A DNA stretch of 64,000 bases. Origin: Curtobacterium aurantiacum (GTDB lineage: Bacteria; Actinomycetota; Actinomycetes; Actinomycetales; Microbacteriaceae). This document shows, piece by piece, positions 25,965 to 35,372 of this stretch. The translations under genes were made by a program, and so were the position numbers. The stretch is from positions 344,039 to 408,038 of the forward strand of contig NZ_JAHEWN010000001.1 of the NCBI RefSeq assembly GCF_018598555.1. Reading direction: 5' to 3'. Below the pieces are notes generated by a model. It had not been told where the DNA came from. It did no database searches and saw nothing but the letters and a program-made list of their open reading frames with translations. Numbering within the stretch: position 1 is the first letter of the stretch; every line of letters starts with the position of its first letter.

Positions 25965-27026
25965 ATGCGAGTCGGCAGTGCAGTGCAGTACGACCGGTAC
26001 GGCGACTTCGACGTCGTCGAACTCGTCCCCCAGGACAAGCCGTCCGCCGGCCCGGGCGAGATCGTCGTCGAGATCGTGGCCGCCGGACTGAACCACATCG
26101 AGCGGTTCCTCCGCGAGGGGAAGCTCCGCGACCACGTCGACCTGGAGTTCCCCGCCCACCAGGGCGTGGACTTCGCCGGCATCGTCCGCGCGCGGGGCGA
26201 CGGCGTGAAGGACCTCCGCATCGGCGACGAGGTGATGGGGCACGCGCCGACCGGCGGGGCGCACGCCACCTGGATCGCGGTGCCCCGCGGCGCCGTGATC
26301 AAGAAGCCGGAGCACGTCGGCTGGGAGGTCGCCGGCGGCCTGTACCTGGCGGGCTGCACCGCGGTGTCCGTGGTCCGGTCGCTGCGGCTCGGACCGAAGG
26401 ACACCGTCGTGATCACCGCGGCGGCGGGCGGCGTCGGGCACATCGAGTGCCAGCTGGCGCACGACGCCGGCGCGACCGTGATCGCCCTCGGCAGCGCGCG
26501 CAACCACGACTACCTGCGGCAGATCGGCACGCTGCCCGTCGTCTACGGCGAGGGGGAAGAGGAGCGCATCCGCGCCATCGCCGACGGCCGACCGATCACC
26601 GCGTTCATCGACAACCACGGTGAGAGCAACGCCGAGCTGCTGGCCGAGCGACTCGGTGTCGGCCAGGAACGGTTCGTGTCGTCCGAGGAACGCCGGGACA
26701 TCGAGGTCCGGTTCCTCCGGGCCCCCGCCGAGGACGAGGAGACCCGCGAGCTCCTGACCCTGCTGGCGAAGGCGGTGCAGGACCGCCGGGTGCAGGTGCT
26801 CATCTCGGGCTTCTACCCGTTCGAGTACATCGTCGAGGCGTACGAGGACCTGGCCGAGATGAAGTCCCGCGGCAAGGTGGTCATCGGCATGCAGACCGTC
26901 GAGACCGGTGCCCGGCTGGACTGGTACCGGTCCGAGAAGGCCCGCGATCTGCGCGACCGGTACGCCGACGCGCGGGGGACCGACACGGAGACGATGGCCG
27001 GCGGGTCGGCGTCACCGGCGAGCTGA
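25965..27026 (+). CDS. Zinc-independent alcohol dehydrogenase / quinone oxidoreductase family protein
   Basis: A 353-residue medium-chain reductase with GroES-like domain (GLNHIERFLREGKL; HQGVDFAGIVRARGDGVKDL) and a Rossmann domain with VVITAAAGGVGHIECQLAHDAGA around residues 145-167. Zinc-ligand cysteines are missing. The C-terminus extends some 30 residues beyond the usual end (DWYRSEKARDLRDRYADARG), charged and helical. GAAGGAGC provides the ribosome site. It is monocistronic, bounded by hairpins at 25823 and 27041. Confidence 0.85.
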   Translation: MRVGSAVQYDRYGDFDVVELVPQDKPSAGPGEIVVEIVAAGLNHIERFLREGKLRDHVDLEFPAHQGVDFAGIVRARGDGVKDLRIGDEVMGHAPTGGAHATWIAVPRGAVIKKPEHVGWEVAGGLYLAGCTAVSVVRSLRLGPKDTVVITAAAGGVGHIECQLAHDAGATVIALGSARNHDYLRQIGTLPVVYGEGEEERIRAIADGRPITAFIDNHGESNAELLAERLGVGQERFVSSEERRDIEVRFLRAPAEDEETRELLTLLAKAVQDRRVQVLISGFYPFEYIVEAYEDLAEMKSRGKVVIGMQTVETGARLDWYRSEKARDLRDRYADARGTDTETMAGGSASPAS

Positions 27027-27040
27027 GCCGACCGGCGCGG

Positions 27041-27072
27041 CGCGGGGCCGGCACGCTCGTGCCGGCCCCGCG
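27041..27072. terminator. Bidirectional hairpin terminator
   Basis: Fourteen-base arms (27041-27054 and 27059-27072) pair perfectly around GCTC. It lies between two convergent genes. Confidence 0.8.
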
Positions 27073-27100
27073 GTTGCGCACCGGTGCGGCGCGCGCCGCG

Positions 27101-27961
27101 TCAGCTCAGGATGTCCTTCGAGGCGAACCGGCTGTACGCCAGGGCCCCGAACACCACGACGTACCCGAGCTGCAGCACCGCGTTCGACCCGAACGAGTCG
27201 AACGAGATCGGGTCGCGCAGCAGGTCGCCGAACCCGAGCCACTGGTGCGAGAACAGGTACGGGTGCAGCCAGTCGAGCTGGGGGAGCTGGTCGAGCACCT
27301 GCGAGGCCCCCGCGAGGACGACCGTCGCGGCCATCGCCCCGACCGGCACGTTCGTCAGCGTCGACGCGAACATCCCGATCGCCACGAGCCCGAGCATCGA
27401 CAGCGCGACGTACAGCGCGAGCAGGAGCGCACGACCGGCGTACGACCAGCCGCCGACCTGCGTGCCGGACAACAGCGTGACCGGTCCGATCGGGAACAGC
27501 ACCGCACCGATCGCCGCCCCGACCAGCACGACGAGCAGTGTGGCGGCCAGGCAGAACGCGACGGCACCGGCGAACTTCACCAGGATGAACCGCACGCGGC
27601 CCGTCGGTGCGACGAGCAGGTAGCGGATCGTGCCGTGGCTCGCCTCGCCCGCGACGGTGTCACCGGCCACCACCCCGACCGTCAGCGGCAGGAACAGCGG
27701 GATCGACACCGTCAGCGCCGTGAAGGCGACGAACAGGCCGTTGTTGGTGATGTCACCGAGGAACGCCGGCCCGCCGTCGTCACCGTCGGTGGTCAGCTTC
27801 ACGGCGACCGCGATGAGGATCGGCACGAGTGCGAGCGCCCCGAGCATCGCCCAGGTCCGGCGACGGCGGAACACCAGCGCGAGTTCGGAACCGAGCAGGG
27901 CGAACGGGCGCTGCCGGCGGCGGACGGCCACGTCGCGCACGGCCAGGTCAGGCTGCGACAT
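27101..27961 (-). CDS. ABC transporter permease (ABC-2 type)
   Basis: The 286-residue membrane protein has about six helices, with the long first loop typical of ABC-2 permeases and the segment GDTVAGEASHGTIRYLLVAPTGRVRFILVKF, characteristic of this group, between helices 2 and 3. It overlaps the 3' end of the ATPase gene by 14 bases. It is the last gene of a three-gene operon with the ATPase and a LolA-like exported protein. Confidence 0.9.
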   Translation of the reverse strand: MSQPDLAVRDVAVRRRQRPFALLGSELALVFRRRRTWAMLGALALVPILIAVAVKLTTDGDDGGPAFLGDITNNGLFVAFTALTVSIPLFLPLTVGVVAGDTVAGEASHGTIRYLLVAPTGRVRFILVKFAGAVAFCLAATLLVVLVGAAIGAVLFPIGPVTLLSGTQVGGWSYAGRALLLALYVALSMLGLVAIGMFASTLTNVPVGAMAATVVLAGASQVLDQLPQLDWLHPYLFSHQWLGFGDLLRDPISFDSFGSNAVLQLGYVVVFGALAYSRFASKDILS

Positions 27962-28955
27962 CGAATCCCTCTCCGGTGAGTGCGACGAACAGGTCCTCGA
28001 GGGTGCCGCCGCCCACGGTCAGGCCGCGCACCCGGACGTCCGCGCGGACGAGCTCGGCGGTGATCGTCTCGGGCAGGAGCTCGTTCGGCAGGTCTGCGAC
28101 GAGCACGTCCGCGCCGCCGTCGTGCCGCGGGACGAGCCCGAGCCGGGTGAGGACGGTGGCGGCGTGCCCGACGTCGGGCGTGCGGACGGTCACGGTTCGG
28201 GCACCGGCTGCACGGAGCTCGTCGAGCGGTCCCTGCGCGACGATCTTGCCCGTCCGCATGACCGCGGCGTGCGTGCAGACCTGTTCGATCTCGGCCAGCA
28301 GGTGACTCGACACGAACACCGTGGTGCCGTCGTCGGCCAGGGAGCGGATGAGGTTGCGGACCTCGCGCGTTCCCTGCGGGTCGAGGCCGTTCGTCGGTTC
28401 GTCGAGCACCAGCAGGTCGCGGGGTGACAGCAGGGCGTTCGCGAGGCCGAGCCGCTGCTTCATGCCGAGGGAGTACGCGTGCGCCTTCTTGTCGGCCGCG
28501 TGGGTCAACCCGACGCGGTCGAGGGCGCCGGCGACACGGGCCTTCCGGGTGCGGGGGTCCGACGTGGGGTCGGCGGCGTCGAAGCGCTGCAGGTTGGCCC
28601 GGCCGGACAGGTACGGGTAGAAGGCCGGCCCCTCGACGAGCGCGCCGACGCGGGGCAGGACGTCGTGCAGGGCCTTCGGCATCGGCTCACCCAGGACCTC
28701 GATCGTGCCGCCCGTCGCGCTCGACAGCCCGAGCAGCATCCGGATCGTGGTGGTCTTGCCCGAACCGTTCGGCCCGAGGAACCCGAAGACCGCGCCGCGC
28801 GGCACCGCCAGGTCGATGCCGTCGACCGCGCGCTGCTTGCGGAACACCTTCTGGAGGCCCGTGGTGCGGATCGCGAGGTCGGCCCCCGGAGCCGGGGCGG
28901 TGGCGTCCACGGCGTCGGGTGCGGTCGTGCTCACGTCGGGGTCGGCCGCGCTCAC
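27948..28955 (-). CDS. ABC transporter ATP-binding protein
   Basis: A 335-residue ATPase with Walker A GPNGSGKTT (about residue 58), signature YSLGMKQRLGLANAL and Walker B LLVLDEPTNGLD, plus the C-terminal regulatory extension common to CcmA/BcrA-type exporters. It starts at a GTG overlapping the previous stop (GTGA at 28952-28955). Residues 1-25 are a low-complexity leader. It pairs with the ABC-2 permease; exporters of this type move lipids, peptides or antibiotics, but the substrate cannot be told. Confidence 0.93.
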   Translation of the reverse strand: MSAADPDVSTTAPDAVDATAPAPGADLAIRTTGLQKVFRKQRAVDGIDLAVPRGAVFGFLGPNGSGKTTTIRMLLGLSSATGGTIEVLGEPMPKALHDVLPRVGALVEGPAFYPYLSGRANLQRFDAADPTSDPRTRKARVAGALDRVGLTHAADKKAHAYSLGMKQRLGLANALLSPRDLLVLDEPTNGLDPQGTREVRNLIRSLADDGTTVFVSSHLLAEIEQVCTHAAVMRTGKIVAQGPLDELRAAGARTVTVRTPDVGHAATVLTRLGLVPRHDGGADVLVADLPNELLPETITAELVRADVRVRGLTVGGGTLEDLFVALTGEGFDVAA

Positions 28956-30028
28956 TTCGCCGCGGCGACCAGCGAGGCCACCGGCACGGCGCCCGCGAAC
29001 ACCCGGCCGTCGTCGGTCAGGTAGACCGACACGAGCGACGTCTGCACGGCGCGGCCGCCGTCGACGGGCTTCGTCAGCTGGTCGAGCAGACCGGAGGCCT
29101 CGCCCTCGAGCCCGGACTGGTCGACCGTGCCGGCGGGGAGCTCGGCGATGGTGCTCCAGCCCGTGCCCGTGAGGGTCGGTTCGTCACCGCTCGGGGTGCC
29201 GTGGCGGTCGCCGTGCTCGCCCTTCGCGTGGGATCCGGCGTCGGAGAGGTCCTTCTCGGTCACCTTCGCGTTGGACGGCGGGGTGAAGTCGAAGAGCCGG
29301 GCGGCGGGGGCCCCGTAGTCGAGGCTCGTGAAGCCGACCTGCACCGCCGGGTCCTCCCTGCCTGCGGCCTCCACGGTCGCGCGGAGCGGGAGCCCGGTCT
29401 GCTGGTCTACGGCCAGCCGGACGGCGCCGACGAGGGTGTCCGACGACTTCGGCGTCAGGGTGATCTGCCAGGCGTCGTGCCCGGCGACGCTGACCTCGGT
29501 CGGCTTCGACACCAAGGTGGTCGGGGTGATCGCGTCGATGGCCTGCCGGGCGATGTCGGCCGGGGTGGTCGTGCCGTCCCGCAGGTCCTTCGCGGTGTCG
29601 CTCGGCAGGGTCACGTGCGTGGCCGTGCGATCCTTCGAGTCCCAGGTCCAGACGTCCGAGCCGTTCCGGACGACGTCCTGTTCGGCGAGCTGCTGCGTCA
29701 GCTGGACGCGCTGCTTGTCCGGGCCGTCGACGTAGACGCGGGCGGTGTGGGACGAGGTCAGCAGGCCGAGGACGTCGGAGGCGTCGCCCTCGAGCGAGGA
29801 GCCGCCGGAGCCGGTCGGCAGCTCCGGCAGGCCGAGGGCGCTCGTCTGCGAGAGCTTGCCCGAGTACTGGGCGTCCGAGGACTTCGCGATGCTGGCGATG
29901 ACGTCCGCCGCGCTCGGGTTCGTCCCCGCGATCGGGTCGTTCGCGGCGTTCGCGATCATCGGGGCGGCAACGGCGCCGGCGACGACGACCGGTGCGATGA
30001 CGGCTGGCAGCCATGCTGACTTCTTCAT
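28952..30028 (-). CDS. Exported LolA/RseB-like lipoprotein-binding-fold protein
   Basis: The 358-residue protein starts MKKSAWLPAVIAPVVVAGAV with a signal peptide ending at ANA (about residue 28); no lipobox cysteine is present. The mature part reads like the LolA/RseB half-barrel: SADVIASIAKSSDAQYSGKLSQ-like strand, DVWTWDSKDRTATHVTLP, DAWQITLTP and LRATVEAAG. Such domains bind acyl chains or act as envelope stress sensors. It is the first gene of the operon with the ABC exporter, so it may present a lipid-like molecule to, or receive it from, the transporter. GAGGGG lies upstream of the ATG. Confidence 0.75.
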   Translation of the reverse strand: MKKSAWLPAVIAPVVVAGAVAAPMIANAANDPIAGTNPSAADVIASIAKSSDAQYSGKLSQTSALGLPELPTGSGGSSLEGDASDVLGLLTSSHTARVYVDGPDKQRVQLTQQLAEQDVVRNGSDVWTWDSKDRTATHVTLPSDTAKDLRDGTTTPADIARQAIDAITPTTLVSKPTEVSVAGHDAWQITLTPKSSDTLVGAVRLAVDQQTGLPLRATVEAAGREDPAVQVGFTSLDYGAPAARLFDFTPPSNAKVTEKDLSDAGSHAKGEHGDRHGTPSGDEPTLTGTGWSTIAELPAGTVDQSGLEGEASGLLDQLTKPVDGGRAVQTSLVSVYLTDDGRVFAGAVPVASLVAAAK

Positions 30029-30153
30029 CGGGTTCCCCTCGTGGAGCGTTCGAGTCGTGGGTACCGTACGTCCGGCCCCCGACAGGCAGCTGGGCGTCGC
30101 TCGTAGACTCGTGGGGCGACCGGCGTCGGTCGTGTGGCGGCGAAGGAGGCGGC

Positions 30154-31635
30154 ATGCGGGCGGTGCTCGGTCTGGACATCGGGACGTCGAGCACGAAGGC
30201 GTTGCTGGCCCGGTTCGACGGCACCGTGCTCGCCGAGGTGAGCCGCCGGCACGACGTCGACCGTCCCGAGCAGGGCCTGGTCGAGATGGACTCCGCTGTC
30301 TGGTGGGAGGAGTTCACCGCCCTCACCCGCGCCCTGCTCGACCGTGTGCCCGGCGTCGAGGTGCAGGCCGTCGGCGTGAGCGGCATCGGGCCGTGTGCGC
30401 TGCTGACCGACGCCGACGGTGCGCCACTCCATCCGGCGATCCTGTACGGCATCGACACCCGCACCGCGGCGCTGCTCGACGACGTCACGGCGGAGCTCGG
30501 CGGTGAGGACGCGGTCCGGGCTCGCTGCGGCTCCGCCCTCAGCACGCAGGCGGCCGGGGTGAAGCTCGCGTGGCTCGCCCGGCACGAACCCGAGGCCTGG
30601 GCGCGGGCCGCCCGGTTCACGATGCCGTCGTCCCGCGTGGTCGAGCGGCTCACGGGTGCGTACGTCCTCGACCACCACTCAGCCAGCCAGACGACACCCC
30701 TCTACGACGTGCACGCGAACCGGTGGATCCCCGAGTGGTGCGACCGACTGGCACCCGGTCTCGCGATGCCGCGCCTGCTGTGGTCCGGCGACCAGGCGGG
30801 CGTCGTGACGCCAGAGGCGGCCGCGGCCACGGGCCTCCCGGCCGGCATCCCCGTGACGGCCGGGACCATCGATGCCTGGGCCGAGGGCGTGAGCGTCGGT
30901 GAGTCCGTGCCGGGCCGGATGTTCCTGCAGTACGGAACCACGATGTTCATGATCGTGCCGACGGCCGAGCCCACGGCGGTGCCGGGGATGTGGACGACCG
31001 TCGGCACGCACCCGGGCCAGCCGAGCGTGTCCGGGGGGATGGCGACCTCCGGGGCGATCACGGACTGGCTGCGACGGCTGGTCGACGGCGAGTGGTCGAC
31101 CATGCTCGAAGAAGCGCGGTGCTCAGGGATCGGGGCGAACGGCCTGCTGATGCTGCCGTACTTCGCGGGGGAGCGGACGCCGATCGCGGACCCCGACGCC
31201 CGCGGGGTGCTGGCAGGGCTGACGGTCCGGCACACGCGCGGGGACATCTACCGCGCGACGCTCGAGGCGACGGCGTACGCGGTGCGGCACCACCTCGAGG
31301 CCCTGCGCGAGGCCGGGGTCGAGGTCCGCGAACTCGTCGGAGCCGGTGGTGGGCTGCTCGGACGGCTGTGGCCCACGATCGTGTCGGACGTCACCGGACT
31401 GCGGCAGACGGTGCCGAGCGTGACGATCGGTGCGTGCTACGGCTCGGCGTTCCTCGCGGCGCAACTCGTCGCGGGGCCGGGTGACACGGTGGACATCGGT
31501 GCGTGGAACCCGCCGGCGACGGTGATCGAGCCGGACCCTGCGGCGACCGCGGCGTACGAGGCCGGCTACCGGGACTACCGCGAGCTGTACGAGGCGACGA
31601 AGTCCGTCGTGCACCGCCTGGCCGCCCGGAGCTGA
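30154..31635 (+). CDS. FGGY-family carbohydrate kinase
   Basis: A 493-residue sugar kinase with LGLDIGTSSTKALLARFDG (residues 5-23) as first phosphate loop, GVSGIGPCALLTD, a catalytic Asp region GTIDAWAEGVSVGE, and VGAGGGLLGRLWPTIVSDVTG in the second half. It resembles xylulokinase and gluconokinase; the exact sugar cannot be read. GAAGGAGG precedes the ATG. It is convergent with the tetritol genes, separated by an ACACCGGTGT element, and may phosphorylate a related keto sugar (for example L-erythrulose or a pentulose), but that is speculation. Confidence 0.85.
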   Translation: MRAVLGLDIGTSSTKALLARFDGTVLAEVSRRHDVDRPEQGLVEMDSAVWWEEFTALTRALLDRVPGVEVQAVGVSGIGPCALLTDADGAPLHPAILYGIDTRTAALLDDVTAELGGEDAVRARCGSALSTQAAGVKLAWLARHEPEAWARAARFTMPSSRVVERLTGAYVLDHHSASQTTPLYDVHANRWIPEWCDRLAPGLAMPRLLWSGDQAGVVTPEAAAATGLPAGIPVTAGTIDAWAEGVSVGESVPGRMFLQYGTTMFMIVPTAEPTAVPGMWTTVGTHPGQPSVSGGMATSGAITDWLRRLVDGEWSTMLEEARCSGIGANGLLMLPYFAGERTPIADPDARGVLAGLTVRHTRGDIYRATLEATAYAVRHHLEALREAGVEVRELVGAGGGLLGRLWPTIVSDVTGLRQTVPSVTIGACYGSAFLAAQLVAGPGDTVDIGAWNPPATVIEPDPAATAAYEAGYRDYRELYEATKSVVHRLAARS

Positions 31636-31652
31636 GCGGCGCGGGACGGCTC

Positions 31653-31722
31653 GCAAGACACCGGTGTCCGCGTGCCGAACACCCGAACGGGCGTGTTCAG
31701 TGCGCGAACACCGGTGTCGTGC
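31653..31722. repeat. ACACCGGTGT-bounded palindromic element, copy 2
   Basis: About 70 bases, GCAAGACACCGGTGTCC to GCGAACACCGGTGTCGTGC, with an inner hairpin GAACACCCG/GGGCGTGTTC. Reverse-complemented it aligns along its whole length with 14238-14306. It sits between two convergent stop codons, so a two-way terminator role is plausible. Confidence 0.8.
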
Positions 31723-31734
31723 GCAACCCGCGAC

Positions 31735-32217
31735 CTACGCCTGCGCGTCGACGCCGGCGGGAGCGCTGCCGTCGTACTCGCAGATCGCGTTGACCTTCTC
31801 GGCGCTGGCACTGGAACGGTCGAACTCGTAGCCGAGCCACTCCTTGGCCAGACGACGGGCGAGCTCGATGCCGACGACGCGCTGCCCCATGCAGAGGACC
31901 TGGGCGTCGTTCGACAGGATCGAGCGCTCCACGCTGTACGAGTCGTGCGCCGTCACGGCACGGATGCCCGGCACCTTGTTCGCGCTGATCGCCACACCGA
32001 GCCCGGTGCCGCAGATCAGGATCGCGCGGTCGGCCTCGCCGTTCGCCACCAGGCGCGCAGCGTCGACGGCGACGTGCGGGTAGGCGGTGTGGCCGTCCGC
32101 GTCGACACCGACGTCGGTGACGTCCGACACCCGGTCGTCGGCGAGCAGGTCGGCCTTGATGATCTCCTTGTAGTCGAACCCGGCGTCGTCGGACCCGATC
32201 ACGAGACGGTACGTCAT
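31735..32217 (-). CDS. derI: D-erythrulose-4-phosphate isomerase (RpiB/LacAB family)
   Basis: The 160-residue protein belongs to the ribose-5-phosphate isomerase B fold: [40 protein letters not shown] (catalytic Cys and phosphate loop) and [20 protein letters not shown] with the catalytic His. The DDAGF form in place of DHAG and the close match in arrangement to the Mycobacterium smegmatis tetritol cluster point to DerI, which makes D-erythrose 4-phosphate. Its start overlaps the kinase stop by four bases (ATGA), so the two are coupled. RpiB proper is the alternative. Confidence 0.85.
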   Translation of the reverse strand: MTYRLVIGSDDAGFDYKEIIKADLLADDRVSDVTDVGVDADGHTAYPHVAVDAARLVANGEADRAILICGTGLGVAISANKVPGIRAVTAHDSYSVERSILSNDAQVLCMGQRVVGIELARRLAKEWLGYEFDRSSASAEKVNAICEYDGSAPAGVDAQA

Positions 32218-33953
32218 GCGTGTGTTCCTTCCTTGTCAGCACGGGCGGCGAGGACCTCGCCGACCCGCGTGAGGATCATCCCCATCGAGGTGGCACCCGC
32301 GTCGGGTGTCCCCAGGCTCTTCTCGGCCAGCGGCCTGGCCCGTCCGACCTTCGGCGTGAGGTCGGCGGTGGCCTCGGCCTGCTCGACCGCGACCCGCGCC
32401 GCGGTCTCCCACGCTGCCACGAGCGGTGCGCCGGTGTCGACGGCCCCGCGCAGTTCGTCCACGAACGGCAGCAGGGCGTCGAGCAGTGTCTTGTCCCCGC
32501 GGGACGCCCCGCCCAGGTGGACGATCGAGTCGGCGAAGGCCTGCGCCGCGTCGACGACGTCGGGTGTCTGGTACGACTCGCGGTCGTCGCCGAGGGAACG
32601 GCCGAACGCCTCGAGTGCGGCACCCCACAGGACACCGGAGGTGCCGCCCGCGAACGCGGCCCATGCGTCACCGGCGCGCCCGAGGACGAAGGCGACCCCG
32701 GCCTCCGGGCCGAGCCCGTCGACCGCCCTGCGCGCCGCACCGATCCCCTTGACCATGCCGCGGCCGTGGTCGCCGTCCCCGGCGACCGCGTCGATCCGGC
32801 CGAGCGTCTCCTCGTGCTCGCGGAGGAGCGCGTCCATCGCCTCGACGGCGGCTCGCGCCGTCTGCGCTGCCTGCCGGGAGGCGTCGGTCGCCTCCGGCAC
32901 GACCGTCGCCTCGTCCTCGGCGGCGTCCACCGCGTCGGCCGGCACGAGCGCCGCGACCGGCGCCGCCACCTTGCGGTAGGCGGGCGTGTAGGCGTCGGCG
33001 CGCCAGAGTCGTTCGAGTTCGTCGTCGAGCCACTGCAGCGTCAGCGAGCAGCCGCCCATGTCGAGGCTCGTGACGAGTTCGCCGACCTCGGGTTCGACGA
33101 CCTCGAGCCCGGCGTCCTGCAGCAGGGGCGTGACCCGGCCCCAGAGCAGGAAGAGCTCCTCGTACTTGGTGTCACCGAGGCCGTTGAGGATCGGGGCGAC
33201 CCGGGAGCCGGCGGTCACGGGTCGGTCGGCGAGCAACCGTTCGGCGAGCAGGGACGCCAGTTCCGTCGCGCGCAGCAGCGGGACGTCCTGGATGCCCGGT
33301 TCGCCGTGGATTCCGAGCCCCAGGCCGAGGTGGCCCTCGGGGACGGTGAACAGGGGTTCGGTCGCGCCCGGCATGGTGCAGCCGGAGAACGCGACACCGA
33401 TGGTGCGGGTGGCGGCGTTCGACGCGTGGCCGATCCGTTCGACCTCGTCGAGGTCGGCTCCTTCGGCAGCGGCGGCACCCATCGCCTTGAAGACCGAGAA
33501 GTCACCGGCGATGCCGCGGCGCTTCGACTCCTCGTCGGCGCTGGCGATGTCATCGGTGACCACGACGATCCGGGTGTCGATGCCCTCCGCACGGAGCCGT
33601 TCGGCCGCGAGCCCGAAGTTCATGGTGTCGCCGGCGTAGTTGCCGAACGACAGCACGACACCGCGGCCCTGGTCGGCGGCCTTGGCGACCGAGTAGACCT
33701 GCGCGGTCGAGGGCGAGGTGAAGACGTTGCCGACGACGGCGCCGGTGGCGAAGCCCGGGCCGACGACGCCGCAGAACGCGGGGTAGTGGCCGGAGCCGCC
33801 CCCGACGACGACGGCGACCTGCGGTGCGGCCCCCTCGGTGGGCAGGGTGACGACGCCGCCGTGGACGCCGCGGACCCGGTCGGCGTAGAGCGCGAGCCAG
33901 CCGCTCAGTTGGTCTTCGGCGAACTCGTCCGGGTCGTCGTGGATCGTGGTCAT
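32214..33953 (-). CDS. derK: D-erythrulose kinase, DhaK-DhaL fusion (dihydroxyacetone kinase family)
   Basis: The 579-residue protein joins a DhaK domain ([20 protein letters not shown] at about 48-67, the HGEPG substrate-binding His segment) and a DhaL domain beginning around residue 370 ([17 protein letters not shown], the ATP/metal site; [20 protein letters not shown]). It uses ATP rather than the PTS. Its overall character, with the start [18 protein letters not shown] and the ending [18 protein letters not shown], agrees with actinobacterial DerK, which phosphorylates D-erythrulose at C4. It lies between derI and the permease in a leftward operon. Confidence 0.87.
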   Translation of the reverse strand: MTTIHDDPDEFAEDQLSGWLALYADRVRGVHGGVVTLPTEGAAPQVAVVVGGGSGHYPAFCGVVGPGFATGAVVGNVFTSPSTAQVYSVAKAADQGRGVVLSFGNYAGDTMNFGLAAERLRAEGIDTRIVVVTDDIASADEESKRRGIAGDFSVFKAMGAAAAEGADLDEVERIGHASNAATRTIGVAFSGCTMPGATEPLFTVPEGHLGLGLGIHGEPGIQDVPLLRATELASLLAERLLADRPVTAGSRVAPILNGLGDTKYEELFLLWGRVTPLLQDAGLEVVEPEVGELVTSLDMGGCSLTLQWLDDELERLWRADAYTPAYRKVAAPVAALVPADAVDAAEDEATVVPEATDASRQAAQTARAAVEAMDALLREHEETLGRIDAVAGDGDHGRGMVKGIGAARRAVDGLGPEAGVAFVLGRAGDAWAAFAGGTSGVLWGAALEAFGRSLGDDRESYQTPDVVDAAQAFADSIVHLGGASRGDKTLLDALLPFVDELRGAVDTGAPLVAAWETAARVAVEQAEATADLTPKVGRARPLAEKSLGTPDAGATSMGMILTRVGEVLAARADKEGTHA

Positions 33954-33987
33954 GGTGCGGGTCCTCCGGGTGGTGGTGGGTGGTGCA

Positions 33988-34020
33988 CCGGGCGACGACG
34001 GGACGGCCGTCGTCGCCCGG
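33988..34020. terminator. Intercistronic hairpin between the permease and kinase genes
   Basis: CCGGGCGACGACGG (33988-34001) pairs perfectly with 34007-34020 over GACGG. Both flanking genes are transcribed leftward in the same operon, so it more likely reduces or processes the downstream message than ends it fully. Confidence 0.65.
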
Positions 34021-34023
34021 AAC

Positions 34024-35343
34024 TCAGTGTCCTCGGTCGCCCTGCGGGACCTTGAGGAAGTGGATCATCACGAACGCGCAGGCGTAGAGGCCGACGAACG
34101 TCCACGTCGCTGCCTCGCCACCGCCGCCGAGGGCGAAGACCGCCGCGACGACACCGGTGCCGAGGAACGCCGCGCCGCCGGCGGCCGTGGTGTACATCGC
34201 CATCGCGGCGCCCTTGTGCTCGGGGGCGAGCGCCGGCATGATCGCGCCCATCGGCACGAACCCGGCGAGCAGGCAGCCGAACACGCAGCCGGCGACGACG
34301 GAGAGCACGTAGCCCCAGTCCGAACCGGCGGGGACGAGCTGCGGCACGTACCACCAGGCGATGAGCCCGAGGGCGGAGCCGACGATGCCGAACCACTTGA
34401 CGGTGCGCTGCCAGCCGATCTTGTCGCCGACCCAGCCGAACAGGGCGTTGACGAGGATGTTCGTGGCGTAGACGCAGACCGTCATGAGCAGCCAGCGGCT
34501 CTGGCCCCAGCCGCGCTCGTTCGCGATGACCGCGGGCAGCACGACGAACATGCCGAACTCGGGCGCGGTGTTGATCAGGCGGACGAGGAAGCCCATCAGG
34601 ATCTTCGGCCGCGTGACCGTCAGCCGGATGCCGCTCGTCAGCACCTGCCAGGCGCTCTCACCGGCGGGGGCGATGCGCGTGAACCCGTTCGGCAGCCGGA
34701 CGCCGAACAGCATGATGAGGAACCCGATCACGACGAGGCCGATCGAGGCGACCATCGCCCCGGTCTCGCCGACCGTACCGCCGCCGAACACCGGGATGGC
34801 GCCGATCGCGAAGAGCGAGCCGAGGGTCGGCAGACCACCCGTGAAGGCGACGTAGAACCAGCCGACCGCCGAGCCGTTGCGCTCGACCGGGGTGGTGATG
34901 TTCACCCAGACCAGGAACGCGAAGGCGAACAGCGGGTAGCCGAACCCGCGCAGCGCGTACGCGACGGCGGCGAACGGGACACTGCCGGCGCCGAGTGCGA
35001 GCAGGAACAGGACCTCGAACACGACCCAGACGGCGAAGCCGAGGATCATCACCCGGCGAGGCCCGACCAGGTCCGACAGGGCGCCCGAGATGTAGCTGCC
35101 GATCAGTGCGGCCAGGCTGTAGAACGTGACGATCGTCGCCACGGTGGCCTCGGGGCTGCCGAGGACCGCCACCATGTGCGGCGTGATGAAGTTCGACTCG
35201 ACGCCGTTCCCGGTCATGAAGACCAGGACGGCGACGAACCCGAGGGCGAGCGGACGGGGGATGCCCATCCGGTCCAGGCGGCCCTCGGTACGGGGTGCGG
35301 TGGTCGTGCGGGCGCCGGTGGCGCGTGCTGTCGTCGCTGACAT
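34024..35343 (-). CDS. MFS transporter, polyol permease (RbtT/DalT/CsbX-like)
   Basis: A 439-residue, twelve-helix protein. ESNFITPHMVAVLGSPEATVATIV, SGALSDLVGPRRVMILGFAVW (motif A) and ERNGSAVGWFYVAFTGGLPTLG are typical of the ribitol/arabitol permease group. A basic tail of about 30 residues precedes the first helix. Its place between eltD and derK makes erythritol or threitol the probable cargo. It lies 29 bases after the dehydrogenase gene. Confidence 0.87.
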   Translation of the reverse strand: MSATTARATGARTTTAPRTEGRLDRMGIPRPLALGFVAVLVFMTGNGVESNFITPHMVAVLGSPEATVATIVTFYSLAALIGSYISGALSDLVGPRRVMILGFAVWVVFEVLFLLALGAGSVPFAAVAYALRGFGYPLFAFAFLVWVNITTPVERNGSAVGWFYVAFTGGLPTLGSLFAIGAIPVFGGGTVGETGAMVASIGLVVIGFLIMLFGVRLPNGFTRIAPAGESAWQVLTSGIRLTVTRPKILMGFLVRLINTAPEFGMFVVLPAVIANERGWGQSRWLLMTVCVYATNILVNALFGWVGDKIGWQRTVKWFGIVGSALGLIAWWYVPQLVPAGSDWGYVLSVVAGCVFGCLLAGFVPMGAIMPALAPEHKGAAMAMYTTAAGGAAFLGTGVVAAVFALGGGGEAATWTFVGLYACAFVMIHFLKVPQGDRGH

Positions 35344-35372
35344 GCTCGTTCTCTCCCTGCTGGCGGAGTCGG

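Noticed and set aside
30154..31635. Assignment of the FGGY kinase as xylulokinase
   Set aside because: The motifs fit the family only; no xylose isomerase is nearby and the tetritol context leaves other substrates open.
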